Positions 8,053 through 16,915 of a stretch of 64,000 nt of DNA are shown in pieces. Each line of letters opens with the position of its first letter. Positions within the stretch are counted from its first letter, which is position 1. This DNA is from an uncultured Rhizobiaceae bacterium (GTDB lineage: Bacteria; Pseudomonadota; Alphaproteobacteria; Rhizobiales; Rhizobiaceae). The translations under genes were made by a program, and so were the position numbers. The notes beneath the pieces are model-generated. The model did no database searches. It was given only the letters and a program-made list of their open reading frames with translations, and was not told the origin of the DNA. The stretch covers positions 2,108,001-2,172,000 of the forward strand of contig CATOTF010000002.1 in NCBI GenBank assembly GCA_951813045.1. Reading direction: 5' to 3'.

Positions 8053-9141
8053 ATGAAATCACTTGTAAAAAAGCTAACAAAATTGTCACTTGCGTTGACG
8101 GTTGTAGGAGCATTTGCACATTCAACCGCGAATGCAGAACCGCTTGAAATCGGTCTTTTAACACCATCACCTCTTGCAGATGTGGGTTGGTCAAAAGCAC
8201 TCGCCGATGGTTTGGACAAGGTTAAGGCGAAGCACGGAGACAACGTCAAAATCAATTTAGTCGAAAATATCCAAGAAGGCCCAGACGCTGAGCGGATCAT
8301 GAATAAGATGGTTGGCGACGGAAATAAGTTTCTTGTGCTTGGATCGTTTGGCTACATGAACGGCGGCCTGAAGCTGGCAAAGCGAAATCCAAATCTCTCT
8401 TTTGTCCACGCATCCGGCTATAAAGTTGCCAAGAACTTCTCACCGTTTACTGCGAAGTATTTTGAAGGCGCCTATCTTATGGGTATGGCAGCGGCTGAAT
8501 TGACGAAAACTAAGAAGCTCGGAGTTGTGTCCGCGTTCGCTATTCCGGAGCTTATTTCGACAATCAATGGATTTACCCTTGGCGCACGGAGTATTGATCC
8601 TGAAATCACTGTAGATGTTGTGTGGATCAACTCCTGGTTTGACCCCGCAAAAGCACAAGATTCCGCTAAAGCACTTATCGCAGGTGGCTCAGATGTATTG
8701 TTCTCAAATGCTCAGGACACACCTTCTGTTGTAGCAGTGGCCGAAAAAGCCGGAGTTTATGTTTATAATCTCAATAGCTCCATGAAGGAATATGCTCCCA
8801 AGAAATACCTTGGTGTTGTAAAAACAGATTGGGCACCATTCTTCATGGCTTCTGTTGAAGCACATATGGCCGGTAAGTTTGATGGCAAAAACCAGTGGTT
8901 GGGTATGAAGGAAAATACCGTCGTTGTGGAAGACTGGAGCTCAGACATCAGTCCAGACATGATGGCCAAGATCAAGGCTACTGAGGCTGCAATCGCGTCT
9001 GGCGAAAAACACGTCTATGACGGTCCCATCGTCAATCAGGAAGGTAAGGAAGTCATTCCCGCCGGCCAACGACTTGAAGATGGTGCCATACTCGGCATGA
9101 ATTGGCATGTTCAAGGTGTGAACTCACCACTGCCCAAATAA
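8053..9141 (+). CDS. BMP-family ABC transporter substrate-binding protein
   Basis: The ATG at 8053 follows a GGGAGGA ribosome-binding site. Residues 1-28 form a Sec signal peptide (KKLTKLSLALTVVGAFAHS, cleavage near ANA). The mature domain has the basic-membrane-protein fold seen in IGLLTPSPLADVGWSKAL, FVHASGYK and YFEGAYLMGMAAAELTKTKKLG. Family members bind nucleosides, purines or related rings, which fits the adjoining deaminase. At 362 residues it has normal length. The ATPase and two permease genes follow on the same strand after a hairpin. Confidence 0.9.
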   Translation: MKSLVKKLTKLSLALTVVGAFAHSTANAEPLEIGLLTPSPLADVGWSKALADGLDKVKAKHGDNVKINLVENIQEGPDAERIMNKMVGDGNKFLVLGSFGYMNGGLKLAKRNPNLSFVHASGYKVAKNFSPFTAKYFEGAYLMGMAAAELTKTKKLGVVSAFAIPELISTINGFTLGARSIDPEITVDVVWINSWFDPAKAQDSAKALIAGGSDVLFSNAQDTPSVVAVAEKAGVYVYNLNSSMKEYAPKKYLGVVKTDWAPFFMASVEAHMAGKFDGKNQWLGMKENTVVVEDWSSDISPDMMAKIKATEAAIASGEKHVYDGPIVNQEGKEVIPAGQRLEDGAILGMNWHVQGVNSPLPK

Positions 9142-9150
9142 GCAACATGA

Positions 9151-9189
9151 ACTGTGTGGCCGGTTGAGAATGTTTCGCGGCCACACAGT
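9151..9189 (+). terminator. Intercistronic hairpin after the binding-protein gene
   Basis: An 11-bp perfect stem (ACTGTGTGGCC with GGCCACACAGT) encloses a 17-base loop in the 65-bp gap before the ATPase gene. No T-run follows, so it is more likely to stabilise or partly terminate the transcript, giving more binding protein than ATPase, than to end it. This is the usual explanation for hairpins in this position. Confidence 0.6.
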
Positions 9190-9206
9190 GTTCTCATTGT
9201 AATTCC

Positions 9207-10778
9207 ATGTCAGATTCATCAACAACGCCGCTGCTTTCTCTCCGGAAAGTGTCAAAACGATACCCTGCCCTGATCGCCAATGATCAAATTGATCTCGACG
9301 TAATGCCGGGTTCAATACACGCTGTTTTGGGTGAAAACGGAGCGGGTAAATCGACATTAATGAAACTCATATACGGCGTGATTGATGCTGATGGAGGCGA
9401 ATTTATCTGGGACGGTGAACGAGTCGAACTACGGAACACAGCCACGGCAAGGCAACTGGGAATTGGCATGGTATTCCAGCATTTCTCCCTGTTCGAAACC
9501 CTTAGCGTTGTTGAAAACATCTCCCTGACAATCTCCGGCACCCGCAAGGAACTGGCTAAACGTGTGCGTGAATTGGGCGCAACTTTCCATCTGGAAGTTG
9601 ACCCCGAAGCCTCAGTTCATTCGTTGTCCGTCGGTGAACGCCAGCGCGTCGAAATTATTCGTTGCCTGCTACAGGATCTCAAGCTGCTGATCCTTGATGA
9701 GCCAACATCCGTATTGCCGCCACAGCATGTACGCTCACTTTTCGATGCCTTGAGAAAACTTCAGTCAAATGGCGTTTCTATTCTGTATATTTCACACAAG
9801 CTCGAAGAAATTCGTGAGTTGTGCGACACCGCTACAATTTTGCGCGGCGGAAAAGTTACAGGCATTGTCAATCCTAATGAAAAAACGGCACGAGAATTAG
9901 CTACTTTGATGATCGGTCGCAACATCCCACAAATTGAGGCACGGGCTCATAAACGGGATACAGATACACCGATTTTGGAAATTACGCATCTCAATGCGAA
10001 AAACCCGGATCCGTTCGGAACCCATCTTTCTGATATCAATTTGTCGGTTTACGGAGGCGAGATCGTGGGTATCGCTGGTGTGTCTGGCAATGGGCAACAG
10101 GAACTTGCCCGCATCATTTCTGGTGAAGACCTAAGCCATCGTCTTTCGGACGCGACAATAAAGATGCTGGATAGGCCAGCCGCTGCGTTAAGTGTTACCG
10201 ACCGCCGAAATCTCGGATTTTCGTTTGTCCCGGAGGAAAGATTGGGACGTGGCGCTATACCACCCATGACTTTATCTCAAAACACATTGCTAACCGCCTA
10301 TGAAAAAGGCCTCCTGAACAACGGATTTATTCGCAAGGATAAGCTCGCGGAATATGCTTCACAATGCATAGAAGATTTTGACGTTCGATGCTCTGGAATT
10401 GATGCGAATGCAAATTCCCTGTCCGGCGGAAATCTACAAAAGTTCATCGTAGGCCGCGAACTTATGTTGAAGCCAAAACTGCTATTTGTTTCACAGCCAA
10501 CTTGGGGAGTAGATGTTGGAGCCGCCGTCGCAATACGCCAGCGATTGCTAGACTTAAGAGACGAAGGCGTGGCAATTTTGGTCATATCAGAGGAATTGGA
10601 AGAATTGTTTGAAATCTGTGATCGGCTCCATGTCATACGGGATGGAACCCTGTCACCGCCTCTCATTTCTTCCAAGGTGACCCCCGACGATATCGGCGAG
10701 TACATGATTGGTACCGCCAATTCTTCTGACAACCTTTCTCCTGGCGTGAAAGAAAGCACCTATGCACATCAAGTTTGA
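9207..10778 (+). CDS. ABC transporter ATP-binding protein (duplicated ATPase, nucleoside type)
   Basis: This 523-residue protein contains two fused ATPase domains. The first has Walker A GENGAGKST, signature LSVGERQRVEI and Walker B LLILDEPTS. The second, from about residue 260, has a degenerate Walker A (GVSGNGQQEL), a conserved LSGGNLQKFIVGRE signature and an altered Walker B (LLFVSQPTWGVD), the pattern known for sugar/nucleoside type ATPases. It energises uptake with the two permeases, and its 3' end overlaps the first permease gene by 17 bp. The altered second site is typical of the family and not a sign of decay. Confidence 0.9.
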   Translation: MSDSSTTPLLSLRKVSKRYPALIANDQIDLDVMPGSIHAVLGENGAGKSTLMKLIYGVIDADGGEFIWDGERVELRNTATARQLGIGMVFQHFSLFETLSVVENISLTISGTRKELAKRVRELGATFHLEVDPEASVHSLSVGERQRVEIIRCLLQDLKLLILDEPTSVLPPQHVRSLFDALRKLQSNGVSILYISHKLEEIRELCDTATILRGGKVTGIVNPNEKTARELATLMIGRNIPQIEARAHKRDTDTPILEITHLNAKNPDPFGTHLSDINLSVYGGEIVGIAGVSGNGQQELARIISGEDLSHRLSDATIKMLDRPAAALSVTDRRNLGFSFVPEERLGRGAIPPMTLSQNTLLTAYEKGLLNNGFIRKDKLAEYASQCIEDFDVRCSGIDANANSLSGGNLQKFIVGRELMLKPKLLFVSQPTWGVDVGAAVAIRQRLLDLRDEGVAILVISEELEELFEICDRLHVIRDGTLSPPLISSKVTPDDIGEYMIGTANSSDNLSPGVKESTYAHQV

Positions 10779-11853
10779 ACGCCGGGTCGAATACTCCCGA
10801 AAAATTCTGATAAGCGTCCCCGTCATTACCATTGCATTATCCATTTTGATCAGCAGCGCCCTGCTGCTTATTCTTGGAAAATCTGTGCCGTTGACAATGT
10901 ATTCGTTCTTTATCGCACCTTTTGAATCCTTTTATTCGATAACGGAGATTTTTCTTAAATTCGGCCCGCTGCTCCTGATTGCGCAGGCGCTCGCAATCGG
11001 ATTCCGTGCCAAAGTTTGGAATATCGGTGCCGAGGGTCAGATGATTATGGGGGCGATTGCCGCCAGCGCTGTTCCTGTATATTTCGTAGATAGCACTTCG
11101 ATCTTCCTGCTTCCCGCTATGTTGGTACTTGGTGCAGCCGGTGGCATGGGATGGGCAGCAATAGCCGCATTTTTGCGCACTCGCTTTAACGCAAACGAAA
11201 TCCTGGTCACATTAATGCTAACGTCGATTGCACTGCAGGTATTGTACTATCTGTTGTTGGGTCCGTGGAAAGACCCTCAAGGCTTCAATTTTCCTCAAAC
11301 CGTGTTGTTTCAGGATGAGGCGCTGTTCAGCCCGCTATTTCAGGCAACGAGACTGAATACTTCAGTTCTAATACCTATTCTTTTCACCATAGGCGCCTGG
11401 GTATTTATGGAAAAAAGATTCGGTGGATTCAAACTTCAGGTCGGTGGTCTTGCTCCAAATGCTGCTATCTACGCCGGGTTTAGCGCTAAAGGGGCCGTAT
11501 GGCGTAGCTTGCTTATTGCTGGATTCGCTGCAGGGCTTGCTGGTATGAGTGAAGTCGCTGGGCCGATTGCGCAACTGCAACGCTCTATTACATCAGGATA
11601 TGGATATTCAGCCATTATCGTTGCCTATCTGGGTGCGTTACATCCAATTGGCATCATTTTTGCCGCATTCTTTTTGGCTGTAATCCAGATCGGAGGGGAC
11701 GTCGCGCTTGTTTCCGCGGGAGTACCGATCAGCGCGGTGCACGTATTTCAAGGCCTGTTGCTGGTGTTCTACCTCGCAACGTACACATTCGTGAATTATC
11801 GCCTTCGAATACTCAGACCAGGTAAGTCGCTACCGGTTGGAGCAACCTCATGA
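10762..11853 (+). CDS. ABC transporter permease (nucleoside/purine type, first)
   Basis: The 363-residue membrane protein has about nine or ten hydrophobic segments and the family core LLIAQALAIGFRAKVWNIGAEGQMIMGAIAA (residues about 70-100), where NIGAEGQ is characteristic of BranchedAA/BMP-type permeases. It begins inside the ATPase gene and its stop overlaps the next start by 4 bp, so the importer is made from one transcript. It forms the inner-membrane channel with the following permease. Confidence 0.9.
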   Translation: MHIKFERRVEYSRKILISVPVITIALSILISSALLLILGKSVPLTMYSFFIAPFESFYSITEIFLKFGPLLLIAQALAIGFRAKVWNIGAEGQMIMGAIAASAVPVYFVDSTSIFLLPAMLVLGAAGGMGWAAIAAFLRTRFNANEILVTLMLTSIALQVLYYLLLGPWKDPQGFNFPQTVLFQDEALFSPLFQATRLNTSVLIPILFTIGAWVFMEKRFGGFKLQVGGLAPNAAIYAGFSAKGAVWRSLLIAGFAAGLAGMSEVAGPIAQLQRSITSGYGYSAIIVAYLGALHPIGIIFAAFFLAVIQIGGDVALVSAGVPISAVHVFQGLLLVFYLATYTFVNYRLRILRPGKSLPVGATS

Positions 11854-12776
11854 CCACTATCGAGTTCTTTCTCGCAGGCACGATGAGCGCAGCCACCGTA
11901 TTTCTGCTTGCTGCCCTTGGCGAATTGGTGGCGGAGAAGTCCGGCATGCTAAATCTGGGTGTAGAAGGTATGATGGCGGTATCAGCGGCCGTCGGATTCG
12001 TTGTAACATATGAAACTGGCAGTCATATTGTGGGATTTACAGTTGCTGGCATATCCGGAGTATTAGTCTCGCTGATATACGCTGGCGTTGCCATTACGTT
12101 TTTGGCCAATCAGGTCGCAACCGGTCTAGCGGTTGGAATACTCGGACTTGGCCTTTCTGCGCTTATTGGCCGCCAACACGAAAGCCTGACTGTCGAGGCT
12201 GCTGGTGGGATCTATATTCCCATATTGAGCGACATTCCGTTGTTGGGCCCCGCATTTTTTCAACATAACATCGTTGTGTATCTTACTCTCGCAATCGCAG
12301 TGGCAATTGGGTATTGCCTCAAACATACGCGTCTTGGTCTTGCAATCCGCTCCGTTGGAGAAAATCCCAATGCGGCGCAGGCATTGGGTTATTCCGTGCA
12401 CCTCATCCGATATGGTGCAGTTGCATTTGGCGGTCTACTCGCGGGATTCGCAGGGGCATATGCTTCTACTATCTACACCCCATTATGGGCCGATGGCATG
12501 ATTGCCGGACGTGGCTGGATTGCAGTTGCACTCGTGGTGTTTGGTACATGGAAAACAGGGCGAATTATTTTGGGTGCCTACCTGTTTGGAATGGTGTCCC
12601 TTGGAGAATTGATCGCACAGTCTCTGGGAGCTTCCATCCCATCTCAATTACTGTCGAGCATGCCCTACATTGTGACAATTGTCGTGCTGGCGATCATTTC
12701 CACAAACGCTGCACGATTAAAGCTCCATGCACCATTTGCATTAGGTGAGAGTTTCGACGGTTCAGAGTCAAAGTGA
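11850..12776 (+). CDS. ABC transporter permease (nucleoside/purine type, second)
   Basis: The 308-residue product starts with an ATGA overlap on the first permease. It shows the family motif EKSGMLNLGVEGMMAVSAAVG near residue 30 and then eight or so membrane segments; IRSVGENPNAAQALGY in the middle is the cytoplasmic loop that contacts the ATPase. It is the partner channel subunit of the importer. This is the last gene of the plus-strand catabolic block; 43 bp separate it from the convergent marR-type gene. Confidence 0.9.
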   Translation: MTTIEFFLAGTMSAATVFLLAALGELVAEKSGMLNLGVEGMMAVSAAVGFVVTYETGSHIVGFTVAGISGVLVSLIYAGVAITFLANQVATGLAVGILGLGLSALIGRQHESLTVEAAGGIYIPILSDIPLLGPAFFQHNIVVYLTLAIAVAIGYCLKHTRLGLAIRSVGENPNAAQALGYSVHLIRYGAVAFGGLLAGFAGAYASTIYTPLWADGMIAGRGWIAVALVVFGTWKTGRIILGAYLFGMVSLGELIAQSLGASIPSQLLSSMPYIVTIVVLAIISTNAARLKLHAPFALGESFDGSESK

Positions 12777-12819
12777 GTGAAAAAGTGCACGATTAACTTC
12801 GGCACCGTCACAAACAGCT

Positions 12820-13326
12820 TCAGCTCTTACCGGGTTTCTTTATGCGCTCATCGCACAAGGCGTTGGCCCGGTCGAGCATATCCCTGATTTTGATGAACTC
12901 ATCATCATCAAACAACTCCGCAATATCAGCCGCAAATTGTTGGGCGCGTGGCCAATAAGCTTTGATGATTTTCGTACCCGCGTCAGTCAATGAATATTGA
13001 ATACGCCTTTGATCATCCTGGTCTGGCCGACTTGCAATCCAGCCTTCTGAGATCATGGATTTTACAACCCGGCTTGTGTGGGCGGGATCCTGCGATGAAT
13101 GGCGCGCCAATGATCGCAGGTGTAGTTCACCAAACTGCGCAAGGCTTACCAATATTCTCCACTGTTGGGCTTTTACCCCAGCTGGGCGCAGTGTTTCCCG
13201 CTGAAAAATCAATGATAATTTAGATGCAAGCCGCAAAATCCTGATGTTCAGGATTTGATCGATATCCTCTTGGGGAATCAGGGCCACAATTATCTCATCA
13301 ACTTTGCTATATTCGCTTCCAACCAT
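12820..13326 (-). CDS. MarR-family transcriptional regulator
   Basis: The ATG at 13326 gives 168 residues and begins MVGSEYSKVDEI; upstream in-frame starts add an unlikely Cys/His-rich stretch. The winged-helix core is visible as QQWRILVSLAQFGELHLRSL, ARHSSQDPAHTSRVVKSM and the wing WIASRPDQDDQRRIQYSLTD. MarR proteins are dimeric repressors or activators relieved by small aromatic ligands. The gene lies convergent to the ABC operon and divergent from the TAXI-TRAP operon, so it most likely controls the latter from the shared 90-bp region. Confidence 0.9.
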   Translation of the reverse strand: MVGSEYSKVDEIIVALIPQEDIDQILNIRILRLASKLSLIFQRETLRPAGVKAQQWRILVSLAQFGELHLRSLARHSSQDPAHTSRVVKSMISEGWIASRPDQDDQRRIQYSLTDAGTKIIKAYWPRAQQFAADIAELFDDDEFIKIRDMLDRANALCDERIKKPGKS

Positions 13327-13350
13327 CACAAAGTGTTTTCGTTGACTATG

Positions 13351-13381
13351 CAACAAATTTATTGACACAAACCCGTTGTTG
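13351..13381. promoter_or_regulatory. Candidate MarR operator dyad between marR-type gene and TRAP operon
   Basis: CAACAA at 13351-13356 and TTGTTG at 13376-13381 form a widely spaced dyad (19 bases between) inside the divergent promoter region. A TTGACA that could be a -35 box lies at 13362, but no good -10 follows at the right distance. The position suits a regulator site; the sequence support is weak. Confidence 0.25.
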
Positions 13382-13416
13382 TACCCACAATGGTGCCTCA
13401 AATATGGGAGGAATTT

Positions 13417-14463
13417 ATGTTGAAAAAACTATTCGCAGGCAGCTTTGTTGCCGCAAGTCTTATGAGCGCGTCCGCACTGGGTCAGGCAAACTTGACGGCG
13501 GAGACGGCGTCACCCGGTGGTGCTACTCACCTTTCACTTGCTCACTTAACTGAAATAGCTGGTACAAAGGGCGTGGCGAGCATTCAACTTGCTGACGGTC
13601 AAACCCTGACCAACTCAATTCAAAACGTAGCCGAGGGTAAAACCGATATCGCGGGCACCCCCTACATTCTGCCGTTCCTGATGAGCCGCGGTGTGGGCCC
13701 CTACGGGTCTCTTGGTAAAGAAAAAGGCGCCGAACTGGCCGAAAATCTTAGAGCAATTAACCCTTTTACGTTGGGCGTATTTTTCCTATTCGCCTACGAC
13801 GCTAAAGGTATCAACGGTTGGGATGATCTGAAGGGCCGCAAAATTTATAACGGTCCGCCACGTGGTGGCGCACTGACAAACGCGCGCAGCATGGTTCAGA
13901 TAGTGGCCGGCCTCAAGGACGGTGAAGATTACGAAGGCATGCAAATTAACTGGGGTCAGGGCACAACGCTGATCACCAGTGGCGAGCCGGATGCAATCGT
14001 TCTACCTGAATTGTTTCCCAGTAGCAGGCTGACGTCCTCTACCGCAGCGGGTAAAATGACCGGCTGGTCAATGCCTAAAGCTGCATACGAAGGCGACGCG
14101 ATGCAAAAATACATGAAGGCTCCAGGCAGTGCTCCATTTACAGCAAAAGTCGCCGACCTAAAAAATACGATGGGCGATGATTGGACCTTCGTTTCCGAGG
14201 ATGACACGTTTCGAGCTTTTGCGACTATCGGTGGTAATGTTGTTCACAAGAACATGGACGAAGATTTAGCATACAAGCTGACCGCGGCTTACGTTGCTAC
14301 GCTGGACGACTTGAAAGCGAAAGCTCCGTACGGAAATACAGTTGGTTATGACCTCCCAATGCAAGGCATGTGTGGTCGAAACCCTGTAAAATATCACCCT
14401 GGCGCCGTGCGTGCCTGGACAGAAGCCGGATATAAAATCGACGACTGCGCAATCGCGCAATAA
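13417..14463 (+). CDS. TAXI-family TRAP transporter solute-binding subunit
   Basis: The ATG at 13417 follows GGGAGGAATTT, an excellent ribosome-binding site, so the upstream in-frame start is not used. Residues 1-24 are a signal peptide (KKLFAGSFVAASLMSASALG). The 348-residue protein has TAXI-type features: early ETASPGGATHLSLAHL, NSIQNVAEGKTDIAGTPYI and a late GMCGRNPVKYHPGAVR. It captures an anionic or organic acid ligand in the periplasm for the sodium-driven permease encoded next. Which ligand is unknown; linkage to a sulfatase suggests a sulfate ester or its carboxylate part. Confidence 0.85.
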   Translation: MLKKLFAGSFVAASLMSASALGQANLTAETASPGGATHLSLAHLTEIAGTKGVASIQLADGQTLTNSIQNVAEGKTDIAGTPYILPFLMSRGVGPYGSLGKEKGAELAENLRAINPFTLGVFFLFAYDAKGINGWDDLKGRKIYNGPPRGGALTNARSMVQIVAGLKDGEDYEGMQINWGQGTTLITSGEPDAIVLPELFPSSRLTSSTAAGKMTGWSMPKAAYEGDAMQKYMKAPGSAPFTAKVADLKNTMGDDWTFVSEDDTFRAFATIGGNVVHKNMDEDLAYKLTAAYVATLDDLKAKAPYGNTVGYDLPMQGMCGRNPVKYHPGAVRAWTEAGYKIDDCAIAQ

Positions 14464-14486
14464 GGCTAAATCAATATCTGATATTT

Positions 14487-14512
14487 GGGCGCCGCACTAA
14501 ATCGCGGCGTCC
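14487..14512 (+). terminator. Intercistronic hairpin after the TAXI binding-protein gene
   Basis: GGGCGCCGC pairs with GCGGCGTCC (one G-U pair) around an 8-base loop in the 80-bp gap before the permease gene. Only a short CTTTT follows a few bases on. As with the ABC operon it probably sets a surplus of binding protein over permease. Confidence 0.5.
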
Positions 14513-14543
14513 AACCTTTTAATTTCACCTCCGCAGGTAAGTT

Positions 14544-16904
14544 ATGTCTGAAACATCAGACCGCGAGGCGCGCGCCTCAGTGTTTCCAAATCGAGCTGTC
14601 TACGTACTTGCGCTAATATTTATCGCGATAGGAATTATCAACAGCACACCCGTAATTCCGGGGTGGGATAACCTGTGGCGAGGCATAACCGGGATAGATA
14701 ACCTCAAGACGCGCGCATTTGCGACTGAATGGTTTTATCCAATCACCTTCTTCATCATGATGATGCTGGTCGCTTTGAAACACTCCATGTGGCGAGACTG
14801 GCGGGACACTTCACGTGCACGGCTTGGAATGTTCATGGACGCGGCGCTGATTATTGCCGCTGCTGCTATTTCCATCACTTATTTGGTTGAGATCGACAGC
14901 GTCTGTCTGATCGACAGTTTCACGGGTGAAAGAGCCCGCATCATTGCGCAAACTATGCAAGCGGAGATCGAGTTTGCAGAAACAATGGGCCTTCCTGTTC
15001 CAGATACAGTGGAAGATCCAAAGTGCGTCGCAACAACCGGCATATGGCTAGTCCTGATTATGGCCGCTGCGATTTTGGTGTTTTTGGGATACAACATTAA
15101 GGTCTGGGGCTTGCCTTTAGTGCTGGTTGCCATTGCAATTGCGGCCTACACCATCGGAACGGTTCTGGTTTGGTATTTCCACGGGCCCGAAGACATCAAC
15201 AAATATCTTATGACCAAGTTGGGCGGAGAACCGCGGACTTTTCTTGACGGTAGACCTAACGTTCATGATGCGCTCGTGAACAACGCGTCTGGAATGCTGG
15301 GACGCTTCATGAATGTAATCATGAACATCGTCTTCCCCTACATCATTCTGGGTGCACTATTTGGCAAATCGGCGGGTGGGCAATCGCTTATCAAGCTCGC
15401 TTTTCGCTGGACCCGTAATTTACGCGGAGGTCCGGCCCACGCGGCGATAATTAGCTCCGCGATGTTCGGCACGATTACGGGCGGACCCGTCGTCAACGTA
15501 TTGTCCACCGGTGTATTGACCATCCCAATGATGGTCAAACGGGGTTTCTCGCGTATTTTCGCCGGGGGAATGGAGGCGGCTGCATCATCTGGTGGGTCGA
15601 TCATGCCGCCTGTAATGGGCGTCGCAGCGTTCATTTTGGCAGCCATGACCGGTGTTCCCTACGGAGATGTCATCATCGCGGCCACTCTGCCCGCAATTGC
15701 CTATTTCCTGTGTTTGTTCCTCACCGCAAGTTTCCAATCTCGCAAACAGGGCATAGAGGCTTTCGGCGAACTGACCGATGATATGCTAATCAGTCGCAAG
15801 GATATAATTCATCTGCTTCAGATATTCCTGCCCATATTATTGATCCTGGTATTATTGCTCACTCCAAAGGACGCCGTCGGGTGCGGATTTATGGGGTGGC
15901 TTTTAGGGGCAGATACGGTACAGCAAGGGGACCGCTGTACGGTAAATTCTCTGCCGTGGGTTTTACAGATATACCAAAATGCAGCCGGAGACCCGGGCGC
16001 TACCGGATGGTGGGCTGCCGCTTTAGTTCTTGTTCTGTTGTTCCTTGACGAAGATTTCCGTTCCAGACCTCGTAAACTTCTCGATGCTTTAGCTGAAGCG
16101 GGCATCACCATATCAACACTCTATCTAATGCTGCTTGCGGTTACTGTAATCGACATCTGCCTGAACTTTACTGGCCTGTCGAAATTTGTCGCAATCGACG
16201 TCTTGCGTTTCTTGCTCTCTTTAGACCTCGGCGGAGGTGGATCGGCGTTCTTCCAGTTAATTGCTTTGACTATCACCATGTTGCTTGCAGTATTGCTGGG
16301 TATGGGAATGCCTGCCGTGCCAGCATACATTAACGTAGCCCTGTTAATGGGCCCCCTATTGATCGGCCTCGGCATTGCAACATTTACCGCTAATATGTTC
16401 ATCTTCTACTTTGCGATTGCATCAGCAATCACGCCGCCCGTTGCACTCGCCGCTTTCGCGGCTTCGACTATAACCAAGGCTGAGCCCATGGCGACGGGTT
16501 TCAGCGCGGTGCGCTCTGGTATCGTGATGTTCGCCATCCCATTCATATTCGCATTTTATCCTGAACTTTTACTCATTGATCAGGCTCTTATTGATCCGTC
16601 CAGCCCATCACTTGCACCACTTCCCGGTTACGAAAATGGTGTGGAGATAGGCCCGCTTGCATGGTTGTTGATCAGACTTGTTTTGACACTTTATCTCGTT
16701 GCCAGCGCGTTAGCGCGTTATGATGCCACCGCACTTTCGACCGTATGGGTCATCATTCGCCTGGCATTAGCAGTCGCGATCCTGTTTCGGCCGGAAACAA
16801 TCAACATCAGCGCATTTGTCATCGCATTGGCCATGCTCGCCTGGCATCATATGTCCAACAGAACGGGTGACAAACCGGCGCCCCGAAAAACAGCTTTGGA
16901 GTGA
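14544..16904 (+). CDS. TRAP transporter fused permease (4TM/12TM)
   Basis: This 786-residue membrane protein is the fused form of the small and large TRAP permease subunits that pairs with TAXI binding proteins. The first 230 residues hold about five hydrophobic helices; the remainder has the DctM-like core with SSAMFGTITGGPVVNVLSTG, MEAAASSGGSIMPPVMG and, later, LLGMGMPAVPAYINVALL. The repeated GSIMPP/GMPAVP turns match the ion- and substrate-binding hairpins of the family. It is coupled to the sulfatase gene by overlap at its stop. Uptake is expected to be driven by sodium ions rather than ATP. Confidence 0.9.
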   Translation: MSETSDREARASVFPNRAVYVLALIFIAIGIINSTPVIPGWDNLWRGITGIDNLKTRAFATEWFYPITFFIMMMLVALKHSMWRDWRDTSRARLGMFMDAALIIAAAAISITYLVEIDSVCLIDSFTGERARIIAQTMQAEIEFAETMGLPVPDTVEDPKCVATTGIWLVLIMAAAILVFLGYNIKVWGLPLVLVAIAIAAYTIGTVLVWYFHGPEDINKYLMTKLGGEPRTFLDGRPNVHDALVNNASGMLGRFMNVIMNIVFPYIILGALFGKSAGGQSLIKLAFRWTRNLRGGPAHAAIISSAMFGTITGGPVVNVLSTGVLTIPMMVKRGFSRIFAGGMEAAASSGGSIMPPVMGVAAFILAAMTGVPYGDVIIAATLPAIAYFLCLFLTASFQSRKQGIEAFGELTDDMLISRKDIIHLLQIFLPILLILVLLLTPKDAVGCGFMGWLLGADTVQQGDRCTVNSLPWVLQIYQNAAGDPGATGWWAAALVLVLLFLDEDFRSRPRKLLDALAEAGITISTLYLMLLAVTVIDICLNFTGLSKFVAIDVLRFLLSLDLGGGGSAFFQLIALTITMLLAVLLGMGMPAVPAYINVALLMGPLLIGLGIATFTANMFIFYFAIASAITPPVALAAFAASTITKAEPMATGFSAVRSGIVMFAIPFIFAFYPELLLIDQALIDPSSPSLAPLPGYENGVEIGPLAWLLIRLVLTLYLVASALARYDATALSTVWVIIRLALAVAILFRPETINISAFVIALAMLAWHHMSNRTGDKPAPRKTALE

Positions 16905-16915
16905 GGGAAACCAAC

